DNA of 64,000 nucleotides from Antedon mediterranea (lineage: Eukaryota; Echinodermata; Crinoidea; Comatulida; Antedonidae), in the NCBI RefSeq assembly GCF_964355755.1, contig NC_092675.1:26204412-26268411 (forward strand). The letters are read 5' to 3'. The notes beneath the pieces were generated by a model. That model was not told where the DNA came from and did no database searches. It was given only the letters and a program-made list of their open reading frames with translations. Both the position numbers and the translations under genes were made by a program. Shown here piece after piece: positions 10,588 through 24,400 of the stretch (position 1 is its first letter; every line of letters begins with the position of its first letter).

Positions 10588-13500
10588 ATGATTGTTAAAG
10601 TTGTATTGTTACTTCAAGTTACTGTTTCCTGTCTGGGTAAGTTAAACAAAAATGTGAAGCAGAATTGATAATTCAATTCGATCTAAAATACAACATTCTT
10701 CAAATAACAGTTTAAAATTGCATATTTTCTCGGCAGTATCATGTCGACAATACACAGCACTTGCTAGTTTCTATTCCAGATAATATGACACCGTTCCAGA
10801 ATCAACTACTGCATACAAACCATTGATTTTCTAATCTAAAACAGTGTTTAATTAATTAAATTGTAATAAATTATGTGTTAGTGCACGTCGTTAGGCAATA
10901 TGTCTGTATGTAGTTTATTCAGCAAAAAAAAAAAAAAAAATAGAAAGAAAAAGCACTGGATTACAATGACAATTTATTGAACTAACGCATTTTTTGACAG
11001 CGGCAAATTACTACTCGACATAAAGGTGCGCACGTTCACATAAACTACAAAAATTAATCAAATTACAATACTACTATAACATTAAAAAAAATCAATAAAG
11101 ACGATTGAAAAGTTCCCTGCTATGTACAGGGAACTGTCCCCATCCCACCCTCATATTTCCTCTACCAGTCTCAATTTTTCGTCAATCAACATAATATTAA
11201 AGAGATATTATCACTGTTTTAAATTTTAATCTTCATTGTTCATGTTTTTGCAACGCACGCACATTCTAACGCACATTTCCGGGTTCGATAAAGTTTTGGC
11301 GGATCTTCTATCATGGGGGGAAATTTCTGGCGCCCGAACACTTTTTCCAGACATAAATACACTCCCGTTAATTTAATAATCCTGAACTCTGTTGACACAA
11401 AAATAATTTATTGTCAATAAATGTTGTATTACACAAACTTTTCACCACCCATGGTCTTCATAGTGAGATATACCATTACCGGAAGTATTTATTGTTTTAC
11501 CAATTAAGTTTATAATATGTTTTTCTCACAGGAAATGACGGATATATAACGATTTTAAACCTGTCTCCACAAAGCAACGCCGACACAGTATACCAATGTT
11601 ACATTCCTGATGCATTCATTGATTATAGTTTGAGTTACGGTAGATCATTTGGAGTAGCGAATGGTGAACAAGAAAATGAAATTTCATGGTATGTGTCAGG
11701 GGATGGGTCGCGGTTTGGAAGGTATGTCACATTAGCAGTAGGCATGGGAGTATACCATTGCAAGATAGTCAACAATGGTGTAACTACAGTCGTTCAAACT
11801 ACAAGAATAAGAGATGATGGTAAGTCAAGTTAGGATCATTTGTTCTTTGCTACTATACGACACTATTAATGAAAACGAATACGGCCTAGTAACTAGATTC
11901 ACTAGATAGGCGTACACCACTCTAAGTTTTTGACTTAGTTAATTTACTTTTACTATTCGCAAAATGTCAAATATTACGTGAGTTATGTTTATTTGATTTA
12001 CTATAAGAGTCTACTCTACTACTTGATCTGTTTTGATGTGAGGTGGTGTCTTGTGATTTGTAAAACTTTATTTTCACAGCTCTAATATTGCATTTTAAAT
12101 ACCATATGTGTCCTACTACTAGGCTACTTTTTTTAAACAGCCTTAATAACGCCAGCAAATGATAAAAACACAGTAACTATAAATGTTGGCGATGATGTCA
12201 CAATTACATTCAACACGGATTTAACAAGTGATTTAGTGTGGAGGAAAGATGACTCTACTCCCTTCAAGATTGGAACAGAATCGAGCATGACCTTTGACCC
12301 AGTAGAGACCAGTGATGCTGGTGTTTATGAGATGCATCAGGATGGTAACCGGGAAGATCGTAGACATGCATTTATCAATTTGATTGTACGAGGTAAAAAA
12401 CTGAAGACGTAACAAAGTATAAATGAATAAACCTATTATTTTTTTTTAAATTGTAAAAACATATAATTTGAATTTATTATTATTAAAACAATCAATTTTG
12501 TCTAATAAAAACGTAATTTATCTCATTATACTGTAATGTTGTGGTACACAGTATGTCGGAGAAACAACAAAAAATGACCAATGATCAATTATCAATCAAA
12601 ACATTAAAGATTGATCAACCTGTAGTTGCACTGACCACGATGTTGAATGGAGCGACAAAACTCGCAAAACTACCAGAAAACCTTCTGGACTTAACATTTG
12701 CAACATACTTCCTAGGATCGGTAACATTATTACATATGCATCCTAAATTCCAATATCAACAAAGTGTTATATTATTTTTCCATTGTTTTCCATTCCTAAA
12801 TTGTTTATATCTACCAATCGTTATTGTTCTATACTCTACTCTCTCTCTTACCCTATATTCACCAGTCTGTGTCTTCTTTGGTTTTATTTCTTTTATTCCA
12901 GTCCATTCAGACAGCGCTTGCCTTGTAATTATTCTAAACTTTCCCGAAAGTTCTGGAATATTTTCTGGCTATTTTACTTTATCATTTTGATTTTATTTCA
13001 TTTGTATTTTCATTGAAATCCACCCACTGATACCCACAGCATTGTCATTTTCAGTAATTTGCCTTTGGATTAATAAGTATAATTTAATATACATTGAACA
13101 TCCCTGTGCGGACAACTTTCACAACGTCATCAGTTACGTACACCCTTTGTTTAGTTGATTAGTTTCATTTTAGATTTATATAAGTTTATATATATATATA
13201 TAAGTTTTCAAGCATGCTTTTATAAAATGTTTGGTCTGTAGGCCGTGATAACAATTTGATCAATATTCCGAATATATACTAAAGTAGCAAATCAAAATAG
13301 GCAAGTAAAGAAAATTAAGTTCTATGAAAGATTTAATATTACTTTACAGAACATTATGTACCATGTTTTTTTTCTTAGCCTGTCCACGTCACAGATGGGG
13401 TCCACCTGACTGTACTGGTGACTGCGAATACTGCTATAATGGAGGTGTATGCGATGAAAAAACAGGATTTTGTATCTGTGCGCCTGGATTTAAAGGAGCC

Positions 13501-16500
13501 ACATGTGAAACTGGTAAGGAGAATGATAACAATACATAAATTACATTATTTTTTAATACACGAAGAAGCTTTAAGGCTGATATATTTATGTTTCTATTGA
13601 AATATATTGATATCAAACGGTATTTAAAATAGAACAAAAACGCTCATTTCAATATCTAATTTTAAATATTTTTAGATTCGTATGAACGAAAACATTTACT
13701 CTATTATTTTGCTTTTGTTTCCTAGAATGCAATGGCAATAGACATGGTTGGAATTGTGAAAATCGTTGTTCCAGTAGTGGTGGTCTTAATTCGTGTAGAA
13801 ACTATCAGTTCTGCTTACCTGATCCATATGGATGTAGTTGTGTTACCGGTTACAGAGGGTTGAAATGCGATACAGGTAAGACAATTAATATTATAAAATA
13901 ATGTAAACAATACACAAATCCATTTTTGTTATAGGCCTAGTTGCGATTTTAAAAAAAATATTGGCCTATATTAATATTATAGTATTTATTGCCGTTATTT
14001 CACCGCAGTTTAACATTCTAAACATACGAAATGTTTATAGTTATTAAAGTATTTTAAACTTTTTTTAATGGATTCATTGATTTTAAATTATCTCACAGTA
14101 TGTCCACAGGGTACATTTTGGTTCAGACTGTGCTCAAACTTCAAATCACATAAACGTTCTAAAACAGAACAAAATTAAATAACAGATACAATTATGTGGT
14201 TAATTTATTTTATCTTTAAACTGTTTTAAACAACAACAACATAATATTTATGACACACGGAGACACAACCTGCTTTGTTTCCGATATCCAAAAAAAACAT
14301 TCATATAATGAACTCAGTATAAAACTGACTCCAAATAACGAGAGGCAAGTCATGATTCAACATATCAACTCGTTTTCTTTCTTTTTTTTAACCTAAATAA
14401 TTTGAAAGATTTGATACCGGTACTTGATTTTTTTTTATATTTTAATCTAAATTTTGCTTGCGATTAAAAAACAAATGGGGTGTCTCGTACTGTATTATAA
14501 ATAACCTCGCTTTAAAGAGTTAAATTCAACGACGTTTACGTTTATTGTATACAACCACACAACTTATAGTGGAATCCTCAATGTGGTGTGGATCCTAGGA
14601 AATGGAGGAGTATATTAGACATAAAGGCGTGTTTTGCACATCCCAAATGTATTATGTTTATACGTTTTTAGCCTTTTGTTTTCTATATCGTTATATTAAT
14701 GCAAACAAATTTAAATTAACAGAATGTTCACATGGTACATTTGGTGCAGACTGTGCTCAAACTTGTCACTGTAAACAAGGTTATTGTGATCGATATACAG
14801 GCAGATGCACTGACACTCAAGATTCGCCTTGTGCGTACCCATGGATGGGATCTAACTGCCAAAGTAAGATTAAGACAAATTTACAAAAATATTTTAATTG
14901 AGACAATAAAACAATACTAATGTGAAAAAAAAATGTTTATTTTAATAGAAGACGTGTTAAGTTAATTTGACATTCTTACCTTTTTTAATTACGGTACTTT
15001 TCTCGAAGCATAAAGCTGATGCATATTTCAGGGATACCTGATTCTCAGTGCTGTATCTTCACATATACTACAATAGTTACCCAGTATCATAGGAATATGT
15101 AAACACAGCATCGAATGACAGGAAACGAACTTCGTTACATTTGTATTTTGTAGAATGTCAACCTAACTTATATGGCGAAAACTGTGATATCGAATGTAGG
15201 CCCAATAAACCATGTGATTGTCACAGGAATGGCAGATGCATAGAAGGCACATGTGATTCTAATTGGCTCGAACCTGACTGTGAAGTTGGTAAGTCAAGTA
15301 TTAAATGATTTGTTTGGTTAAATTAACCAAATAAATTAATTTGTATTTAATTTTTTTATTAGTTAGATTCGATGTACAACATCAAATAATGAGTAAATTA
15401 TAATACTGAGTTATAAAGGTGTTATTTGTTCGGTTGATGTGGTGGCATGTTGCTGCGTAATTGGTTGCAATTTTACTCTTCCCTGGTTGCAATAAATTGA
15501 TTATGGACCTTATTATAGCGAGTTAGTAATAAAGGAATAAACAAGCAGTCAGCTAAGAATATAATAAATTGAATATTGCATAACAAGTTAATTTGTGTAT
15601 GAATATAATACATATTTGAAAACTGACGTTCTCCGGACGATTGTTGAAGTGTATCGACCGAAAATGCGAGGTATAAAAACAACAATTCTAATATATAGTA
15701 TATTAGTTTGAATAATGACTGCATGTTTATTCCACAGGAGTCCTTAATACCAAATTTACACCTGCAAATAATGGGCAACGTACAACCGCATCTTGTTCGG
15801 TTTATCAGACTGATACATACGATGTTCAAACAATGATTGTAGTGACCAATAATGACGTCACTGAGAAAATAACAACAGTGGTAGAGACAAATAGAGATGG
15901 TCAGAATATAACACGTGCATTTGATGTGATAGCTGATGCTAATTCGACATACACATGTGTAATTTCACGAAAAGGTTACTCTGTTGAAAATGACATAATC
16001 ACAGAAATATTTCGTAAGTTTATAATTTATAACATTCTTTATTATGTACAATTAAAATCGTTTATATCTTGGTAATATATATTTTTATATTAAGGATTAC
16101 CTTTATATAATGGACGTTTGACCATACTAAGCATTTTAAGCTCCTCTATCACCATTGAATGGACGCCATGGAACAGCAAAACTGATGATGGAGATGGTCC
16201 AGTTGTTGGATACTTTTTATACCACAAACTGAGAACTACAAATGATTGGAAGAAGACATTATACGAGAATTCTTTATCTGGCAATGTTAGTGTGTTGATG
16301 TGGGATACAGAATACACATTCGGTGTTTCTGCTGTGAGACCTGGTGAAGGAGAAGGACCAATTGGAAAAGAAAGTGTCACGGTAAAAACACTTTGCGGAA
16401 GTAGGTTATATGTTGATTACTTACCGTTATCTATTTACCTTCAAATAGATCTATCGAGCTGCAGCAATTATTGATTACACTATACACTTTTTCTAAAATA

Positions 16501-18723
16501 CATTATGTAATAAATTGTATTCGAACGTGTTAATATTAATAGTCACATCTTATCAGTAAATATAAATACCTATATAATTAAGTTATATATATTGTTAAAA
16601 GCGATATATATGGCATTATCATTTTTAATTTACTAGGCCTACATGTTAACCTTATATTGTGTTCTCTCGTTTTAGCGCCTGCTTCAGTTCAACAAGCCAA
16701 CCATGATGTTTCCGACTGTAACCCACAAAGTGCATTGGTCAGGTGGACAGTAAGAAAATTTAATTATTAATTTTTATATTCCATTAACGACGATATGCCC
16801 AACTTTTAAATAAATGTCGATACTATGCAACACTTTTACAGTAGGGCCTAATATAACAAATAATTAATTATTTTTACAGTACAAAAATGATTTTTGCCTC
16901 TTCATATATTGAAAATTAAACTGTTAAATTGATTTGCATATAAAAAAAAATGATGATTGAATGTTTTTTAACTCAAGGTGATAACGAAAAAATGCATCTT
17001 TTAAATTCTTGTTATTGGACCGTTGAGAAGTCTGGAATCAATACTAAAACGTCGATATTGGCAATTAATAGTTATTGTTCCATAAATGGATCGATCTTAA
17101 TTAAATACTAAAATGATTAGATAAATGTTTTTATATCATAATCAGAAAATTAAATCAGATGCAGAGACACTGAAATGCTATGACACGTCTTACGTATACA
17201 AAGTGTATCTACGATTGAATGATGATGATGGAATAGGTGATGTGGTTTACAGCGGAACTAACTCGAACGTGACTATAGATAACTTTAGCTCGTCAGCTTA
17301 CAGCTTTTTTGTTACTGTATCTAACAAAGACAATGAAAGTGATTATGTTAAAAGCATCGATACTGCAGATACAAGTGAAGGTGGGTGTCTGTTAATTATG
17401 TAATATTGTTTTCTTATAATTTAAGATCATAACGAAAAATGTTACGAACTATAAGGAAATAGTGAGATACCTCCTTCTCTTTACTAGATAACTTTTAAAG
17501 TTTATTTAATTAATTGCTAGAAAACAATAAGATATAGTCTAGTTTTCCCCCTTTACAAAAGAAAAAATGCATATAGTCCATAAACACAAACATTATTTTA
17601 CTTCTTAAAATGCTAATTCGTTTCAGACGGAAATACATGCAATTGTGGAAGCATAATTGCTGGAACTTTGATAGCAGGTGTATTCATTGGTGTCTTATGT
17701 ACTGTTATAGTAACACATGGGTAAGTTATTAAAAATGTTATGTTATACTTCTTTAAGTCGGAACTTACTTTATGCAGTTATCCTGCACACAGGGTTTATG
17801 ATATTTTGCTAAGATTATTGATGAATATACCAATCAGCTAGTTACTTAGTTTAATAATTATGTTTTAGCTTATTTTTCTTTAATAATTCTGAGTTTCTTT
17901 TTTTTTTTTCATTTTTAATCTGAATTAATGTATGTATCTCTACTGCTTTAATTGCGATCGACAGAGTCTATTAATTAGTGGTTGGTATACTTGTTAGCGG
18001 ATTGTATTTTTATTCTTCTTATTTGGGTATTGTCGATAGCCTGTTACGTTCTTCACTACAATGGCATTAAAATAAGATTTAACTGTATTACTTTGTGCTT
18101 GTTTTAAAGCAAACAAAGATGGCGGAAGAATATGAGTAAGTCTAACGATGATTCCTCGAATGCTCAACATGTTTACACGAATTATGCAAGTAACGGTTCT
18201 TCATCAAGGTACTATCTACTATTCCAAAATCCAAATCATTGTATTGAATTCGTTTTTGTGTTTGCATCGTGATTGTTTTGTCATTGGTTATAAAGTTTAG
18301 AAATTTTCCAAAGATCTAATTTTCTCATTTCTTATGTTTCTTTTATTTATTTTTAAAATAAAAGCAAACCATCAGGTAAGATTGTGAGTAAATCTGAAAA
18401 GAACGAGACAAATGAGCTACACATTTACCAGGATTATGCAAATGAGGATAACAATGCAGAATATTCAACCTGGTAAGTATAACATAATAATCCATTTATT
18501 ACAATCAATTAATCTCTTACGTATATTGCTAGATTGTGAGAAATGGTGTAAATAGACAATGACATTTCACATTAAGTTAGTTTCTAATTAATATTTTAGT
18601 ATTATTCTATTGTTTGTCAAATTTGTATATTTTACTTATAACCATAATTTCATTTTCAGCGATTACCACCCAAATCAAGAAAGTGTTTATGCACTACCTG
18701 AGGAATCTGCTTATGTAAATTAG
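10588..18723 (+). CDS. Tie-like kinase-less receptor, copy 2
   Basis: The most complete copy. Exons: 10588-10636 (signal peptide), 11532-11819 (Ig1), 12141-12392 (Ig2), 13379-13513 (EGF1), 13726-13875 (EGF2), 14723-14863 (EGF3), 15154-15288 (EGF4), 15738-16013 (Ig3), 16095-16400 (FN3-1), 16676-16749 and 17146-17380 (FN3-2), 17627-17720 (transmembrane, AGVFIG), 18110-18208, 18365-18472 and 18660-18723 (tail). This totals 801 codons with every phase consistent. Ig, EGF and first FN3 order equals that of TIE1/TEK, with an extra EGF4 and fewer FN3 domains, and no kinase. EGF2 has FCLPDPYGCSC; FN3-1 has RPGEGEGPIG. Tail tyrosines sit in VYTNYA, IYQDYANE, VYALP and terminal YVN. The start is the ATG opening MIVKVVLLLQVTVSCLG. 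Expected at the cell surface as a single-pass protein whose signalling depends on another kinase. Confidence 0.88.
12541..12990 (+). other. Open frame of 149 codons in the Ig2-EGF1 intron of copy 2
   Basis: An uninterrupted frame lies in a long intron. Its first 80 codons have an ordinary-looking composition (KQQKMTNDQLSIKTLKIDQP and on), and the second half is hydrophobic and low in information. I recognise no domain. It is followed by a dispersed repeat (13012-13080). It may be a remnant of a transposon gag-like or unknown protein, or chance. Confidence 0.2.
13012..13080 (+). repeat. Dispersed repeat, copy A
   Basis: The stretch with CCACTGATACCCACAGCATT and the following CAGTAATTTGCCTTTGGATT is nearly identical to 41782-41845 in the spacer after copy 4. 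This shows a dispersed element; the family is not recognised. Confidence 0.6.
14099..14141 (+). pseudogene. Relic EGF3 exon fragment in copy 2
   Basis: A CACAG acceptor is followed by sequence matching the first ~40 bp of the EGF3 exon (the GTxFGxDCAQT part), with an extra T that breaks the frame. Similarity ends before the first downstream cysteines. The intact EGF3 exon is 600 bp further on (14723-14863). It is a partial, dead duplicate. Confidence 0.7.
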
Positions 18724-19904
18724 TTCGTTTTTAAGAAATCCCGAAAATCGATACCAAACAAAAATGTAAAAATTAAAATCGACATCACAAATGTCTGTAT
18801 CTGCAGATTCGCCTTTTTGTTCGGGAGCACTTGGTAATTTGCCAAAATGCATTACGTCACTATAAGATCTTTTTTATTTTTAATGAATTATAAATTATAT
18901 ACAGCTTTGGCATTTCTAGGCTTCGATAAACAAATATTTTCTTTGGTATTGTGATTATTTCATATTTGTGTATAAACAATTTTGTATTCATTTTGAGCCT
19001 AACGTTTTACTAACCTCGGAAATGCAAGTTAAATATAACACCTAAATATATTCCTGTCATTTTTTAATGTATATTATTACTAATTGTTAATGGGAAATTA
19101 ATTCAGATTCATTTGAACCTAATGTAGATTTACGATAAATGCTAATTATTTATATATTTGCATTAGATTTGCAATTATACGAAATAAACAATTATGTTGC
19201 TTACAAACACCGAAAACATAGTATATGGCATTGACATTAAGATCTTAGTCTTTAGAGAGATATTAATTTAATATTGATTATATTAAAAGATGGAAAATAA
19301 TGTTGAATAAAATCAAACGTTGAATAGCCCATTTGGAAGTTTTAAGTTACAAAGAAAAACATGTTTGTTCTCCTTTAAATTACGATTTTCGTTTTCCGAT
19401 ACAATTTTTGTCAAAGTAAATAATGATTACATGACATGGGATTTCAACAAAATAATTGTTATAGCAATTATGTTTTCAGAGCTACAATGTATCTATTATT
19501 TTATATCATATAATGTAGTACGGTATATAATTAGAATATTTCGCTAGTTTATTGCAATTGGACTAATTTTAGTAACATGCATAATATTCTATTTATAGTT
19601 CATGCAAGAATAGTGAATACTAATCCAACGTAGAGTAAATGGTATATTGTGTTTATGTCCTCTCAGCTTGTTGTATGCTAGATGGCAGTACTTTTTATTT
19701 TAATGCTCTACCGTACTACTCTATATCATTACTTATAATATATTGGAATTTATATTTAGAAAAAAAGTTAATCAACCAATAAAGGAAAGTTCGAAGCATT
19801 GTAGGTGATTATTGTGTTATTGAAGTTCTTATAATTATTAAGCATAGAGTAATAGTAATTACTCCATGAACAAGTAATATCCTAGTGTATTATATAAAAA
19901 TAAA

Positions 19905-20400
19905 GATCAACAATATAAATATGGGTATTCTGAACAATTTGAGACTAAAACCAGGTTTCTATGACAATCGGTTTTACGAAAAATTGCCATTAGAATGCAT
20001 ATAAAAATGAATATCGAGAGTACTTTGGCACAAAAATTATATTTATATGTATGTTAGTTAGTTATCGAGAACTGCAAATGCACCAAAATACGAGCAAAAT
20101 TGTATAAACATTTAAATGAAATTATGTAAAATGTCAAACATATCATTTCCAGTCATTTTTGGCCGAACGTTTGCATTACCATAAATATATATGTGGGTAT
20201 TCTGCATTTGAGACTAAAATAAAGTTTCTATTACGATATGGACACAAGACACAAGGTCATAGGTCAAAAATCCTACTTTCCGTAATTTTATACGAAAAAA
20301 TGTCATTAGAGTGTATACAAACATATATTCTGAGTACTTTGGTACCGAAATTATATTTCTACGACCTCTGGTTCCTGAGAAATGCGAAAAAAATGTTTCT
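19905..20400 (+). repeat. Diverged direct repeat, two ~230-bp units
   Basis: The unit at about 19905-20110 recurs at about 20170-20400. Both contain, in order, a GTGGGTATTCTG-like block, TTTGAGACTAAAA, a TTTCTAT block, an ACGAAAAA-TT/GTCATTAGA block, and GAGTACTTTGG followed by AAATTATATTT. No open frame is conserved between units, so it appears non-coding. Confidence 0.55.
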
Positions 20401-20689
20401 TTGTTAAAACCAACATACATGGCCGACTAAATGAGAAAAAAAACAACCACATAGGACACGACTTGAAAATGTTAACTACCTGATCTGGTTACTAGAAATA
20501 ACTGGGATTATAAAAAAACACATTATAAAATATACCCCATGGGTACATGGGAACCTACTAAGACTACATAGAAAGGTTTACAGTGGGATGGATTGAAACT
20601 AGCTATAGAAGAGCATTGTTTAAACAATGTGTGTCAACTACTACATTTACAACAAGAATGATACGTCAAATGATCAGAACGTTCAGTAC

Positions 20690-20735
20690 AAAATGATCAA
20701 CCAGTTTACCAGGAGTATGCACCAACACTGATCAG
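20690..20735 (+). pseudogene. Possible relic of a receptor tail exon
   Basis: One frame reads NDQPVYQEYAPT, like the AQHVYQNYA core of the first tail exons of copies 1 and 2, with nucleotide similarity over about 40 bp (CAGTTTACCAGGAGTATGCA). It has no clear splice sites and stands alone between copies 2 and 3. If real, it marks a lost copy; the match is short and could be chance. Confidence 0.3.
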
Positions 20736-21419
20736 GTTTGAAAACATCATCCTGATGCGCCTCCCTTCGGTAGTCAAAACCCTCAATAGTTCATTCCCTT
20801 ATCATAATTTAGCAGGGGGAAGCATTCTTAGGATATTATTATTATTCTATATCATATACTGTTTATTATTGCATCATCATTGTCAGCATATGTATTATAT
20901 TTAGACACAATTGAAATGAAAGATGAATTGCTGTTATTCAATTGTTTGAAAGTCTGTTCATTTGCTCTATACGCACTAGGTATTTTTTAGAATTATTTCA
21001 TTGTTGTTTTTGCCAAACCCATTACTTATTAGCTTGGTTGAGCCCCCTTAAAATATAATAAATGCTACTTCCTTATCAGGAAAGAACGGCCAAGTTTGAA
21101 TAACTTCTGAAAAATGAACTCTGTGAGTAATATTTTTTATATTTTATTTTATATTAATTTTATTTAATTTTTCTCTTTTAATGGCCTGTAAGGAGTTCGT
21201 TTTGGGGATTTATAAACCTTAGGCTAAAGAAAACAGCCCCACTCCATAGCTACAGTGGTGATCTTTCTCTAGACCGAACGAAAATGTAGACATGGCGAAC
21301 GAGACTAATTTCCTTTTAAAATTTGTTTTATTTTGTTACAATAAGAAATGCAAAAATATTGTTAAAAATAAATATTAAATGTATAATGTACTTTTATTTT
21401 ACTTTTATTTTAGAAAAGT

Positions 21420-24400
21420 ATGCTTGTTAGTGTTACAATCTTGCTTCAATGTATTTGTTGCTGCCTGGGTAAGTTAGATCATAGAGATAGATCCAAACGA
21501 CTAAGAAGAAGGATGCAGATTAAACAAATTACAAAAATACGATAATCTGTTTATTTTTCAATAAATGTCAATCGATAATTTATGTTTTTCATGATTATTC
21601 AATTAAAAAAATTTCATTTTAATGATTTTATAATGTACCGGTGCATTTTCATATCACACACGTTAGCTTAGTTTATTCATAATAACAAACATCGCCTTTT
21701 TACTCACTATCATCTATCACAAAGTTAATAAAATTAATAAAGAATATTTATTTATACCAATAGTATATTGTATCTTTTAGGAAAAGAAGGGTATATAACA
21801 GTCTTGAATATATATCCACAAAGCAACGATAATCAAGTGTACCAATGTTACGTTCCTACCGTGTTCACTGGTTATAATTTAAGCTACGGGAGATCATTTG
21901 CAGTAGAGAATATTGAAAGTGTAAATGAAATGTCCTGGAATGTGCCAGGCGATAAGGTGCACGAAAGATATGTCGTAGTTGATGATGTAGGCATGGGAGT
22001 ATATTATTGCCAGATAGCAGACAATGAAATCACTACAATTGTTCAAACTACTAAAATAAGAGATGATGGTAAGGCAATAATGTTTATAATTTCTTTTACT
22101 TACGACTGTAAAACCACCCGATTCTGCTACTGTCCACAGGTGCTATCTGTAAAACTATAGCAAGTTATACACGTTGCTGTCTGCTATAAATGCTGTACTT
22201 TTAACACACGGTACACTGTCTGTAGCACAGTGTGTGTTGACAATTTACAATGATGTACAACCATAGGCAGGTTTTCGTACTGCCATGCAAGAATGGATAG
22301 GTGTTTTCCGCCGCTTTTAGGCCTTCTAGTCAATTATTGTTATTATTATACGAATTACGTAATTAGTCTAGTAGCTCATCTACCTTTTTAGCAGGGCATA
22401 ATGAATATTGTAGCTAGGCTAGGCCTACTAGTCTAGCGGGAAATCAACCAATTATTTGGTTGGATACGAGTTTAGGGTAGGAGGTTAAGTACGAGTTGGC
22501 ATGGGTACGAGTCGACCAGGGGTGAATCGACCAGAGTACACCCGGCCGCCCTACTAGAGCATAGGCTACAGGCCTGCAGGAATGGGAAATCTGTCCTAGC
22601 TATAGGCATAGGTCTACATTGGGACGCCCAAAAAAGCCATCCTATGAGCATAAAAAGGCCTCGTAGAGCCAGAAATGTTAACATATACTACACATATAGT
22701 ACGTCTACCATTTATTATAGTTCCATGGTACTACGGATCACTACTATCTAGGTCTAGTAGGCTAGGGTAGGGTTCCAGTAATTTCGGTCGCGTTTTTTCC
22801 GGAGGGCATGTGAGAGGTGAGGTAGGTTAGCCCAGCTAAGCTAAACTAACATGTAAGTAGTATTCTACCATGGGATGAGAACGAGTCGGCATGGGGGTAC
22901 GGGTTGATCTTTATCCGTATTCTAGGGTGCTGGTCAATCCGTAACGTACCCATGTCAACTCGTACCAAACTTGGAAAACTCGTACCCAAATAATTGGTCA
23001 ACTCGTACCAATAGCTTTATAGCTTTATTGATAGCTGGGTTCAAATCTAGGTTGGGACGGTTTTTTCTCATTCTAAAACAGATTTCCTTATAATAATAAA
23101 ATAATATCGACCTATGAATTTAACTGTAATATTGTATTGTATACATAATATTAGTAGTAATAGTAATTCCCATTGCATTTATTATTATAATATATTTTAC
23201 GGTTACCCCTTAATTATACTATAGTATAACTTCCTTGTTATATTTTACAATATTTTCTTCATAATTCAACAATTTTTGTTCACAGCTAATTATCAAACTG
23301 AATCATCACACACCAAATCACATGAAATCTCTAGTGTATTTCTCCAAGCTAATCCAGCTACATGGTATTGCCTTGAGGCTAAACTACACTGTATACTGGG
23401 CACTACCATCATTCCTGGCCCGTCAACCTGGATCACATTATGGTCCAACACAGTCGTGTACTACTGATTCCAAATAGTGAATTACATCCTGTGGTCAAGG
23501 ATTTATTTGCACTTATGCTTATTTCCTCCAACATACAGAGTACGTAGGGCTTTTAATTTGCTTTTATACCTGTTAATTAAAAAATCGTTTATGCCTATTG
23601 TTGCATAAAGATCAAATTTAGACTGTAAATACTGGGATGATCACCCTAAATTTTCTTTTTCATTTAACAATTTTATATTTCACAGCCAGAAAAAAGCATA
23701 CAGGTTTTTTTTTATTCATAACTGTTGAATTGCATCCCAATACATGGTACCTATTGGTATTATATCTATAATAATAAAGTACTCTCTTATAAATAGATGT
23801 ATCTCTCCAAACTACTCCAACTACCTAATCTAATAATAGTACTATTAGCATACTACCTGTACACTTTGTAGACAAGAAATAAGTTGTATCCACCTAGAGG
23901 ACTTATGTTAGTACTGTACAGTCGATCGTCCTCTCACTGGTCTGGTCAACATATTCTACGCCTAGATTATTACAGTAATTAAAGTACATTATTACAGAGA
24001 TTTTTTTTAAAAATAATATAATTTAATATTATGTTCATATTATTTTATTATATCATAGAGATTTTCAAAAACATAGTTTGGTAACATTTAGTTTCTGTTT
24101 TAGACCTTTAATATTTGGAAATAACCTATAATAATTATAAAACATTCTTGTTTTCAATGCCATTATGCGGTTAAAAACAAGTACAGCAGCATGCATATGT
24201 AGATAGAGTACACCTATATATTGTGAGAACATAATTTCAATAATTTCTTTGTTAGTTATCAACCTAGGGGTTAAATTATTAGGAAAACATTGGTTTATTT
24301 TTTTTATGTGTACAGAAATTTGTTCTTCTAGCCTCAGATCATTCCTGAAGTTAGACATAAATCACATAAATTAGTATTAAGTAATGAATATTAGATGAAA

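Larger units (their letters stand above)
18724..21419. other. Spacer between copies 2 and 3
   Basis: Probable poly(A) signals AATAAA lie at 19183-19188 and near 19305. At about 19905-20110 and 20170-20400 a ~230-bp block is repeated in direct orientation with strong divergence (shared GGGTATTCTG, TTTGAGACTAAAA, ATTAGA.TG.ATA and GAGTACTTTGG). Around 20690-20730 the plus strand resembles a receptor tail exon. No intact gene is seen. The last bases before 21420 (TTTATTTTAGAAAAGT) look like a splice acceptor for the 5' UTR of copy 3. Confidence 0.5.

Noticed and set aside
16090-16380. Minus-strand open frame of 96 codons opposite FN3-1 of copy 2
   Set aside because: Shadow of the FN3-1 exon on the plus strand; the plus frame has domain and splice-site support.
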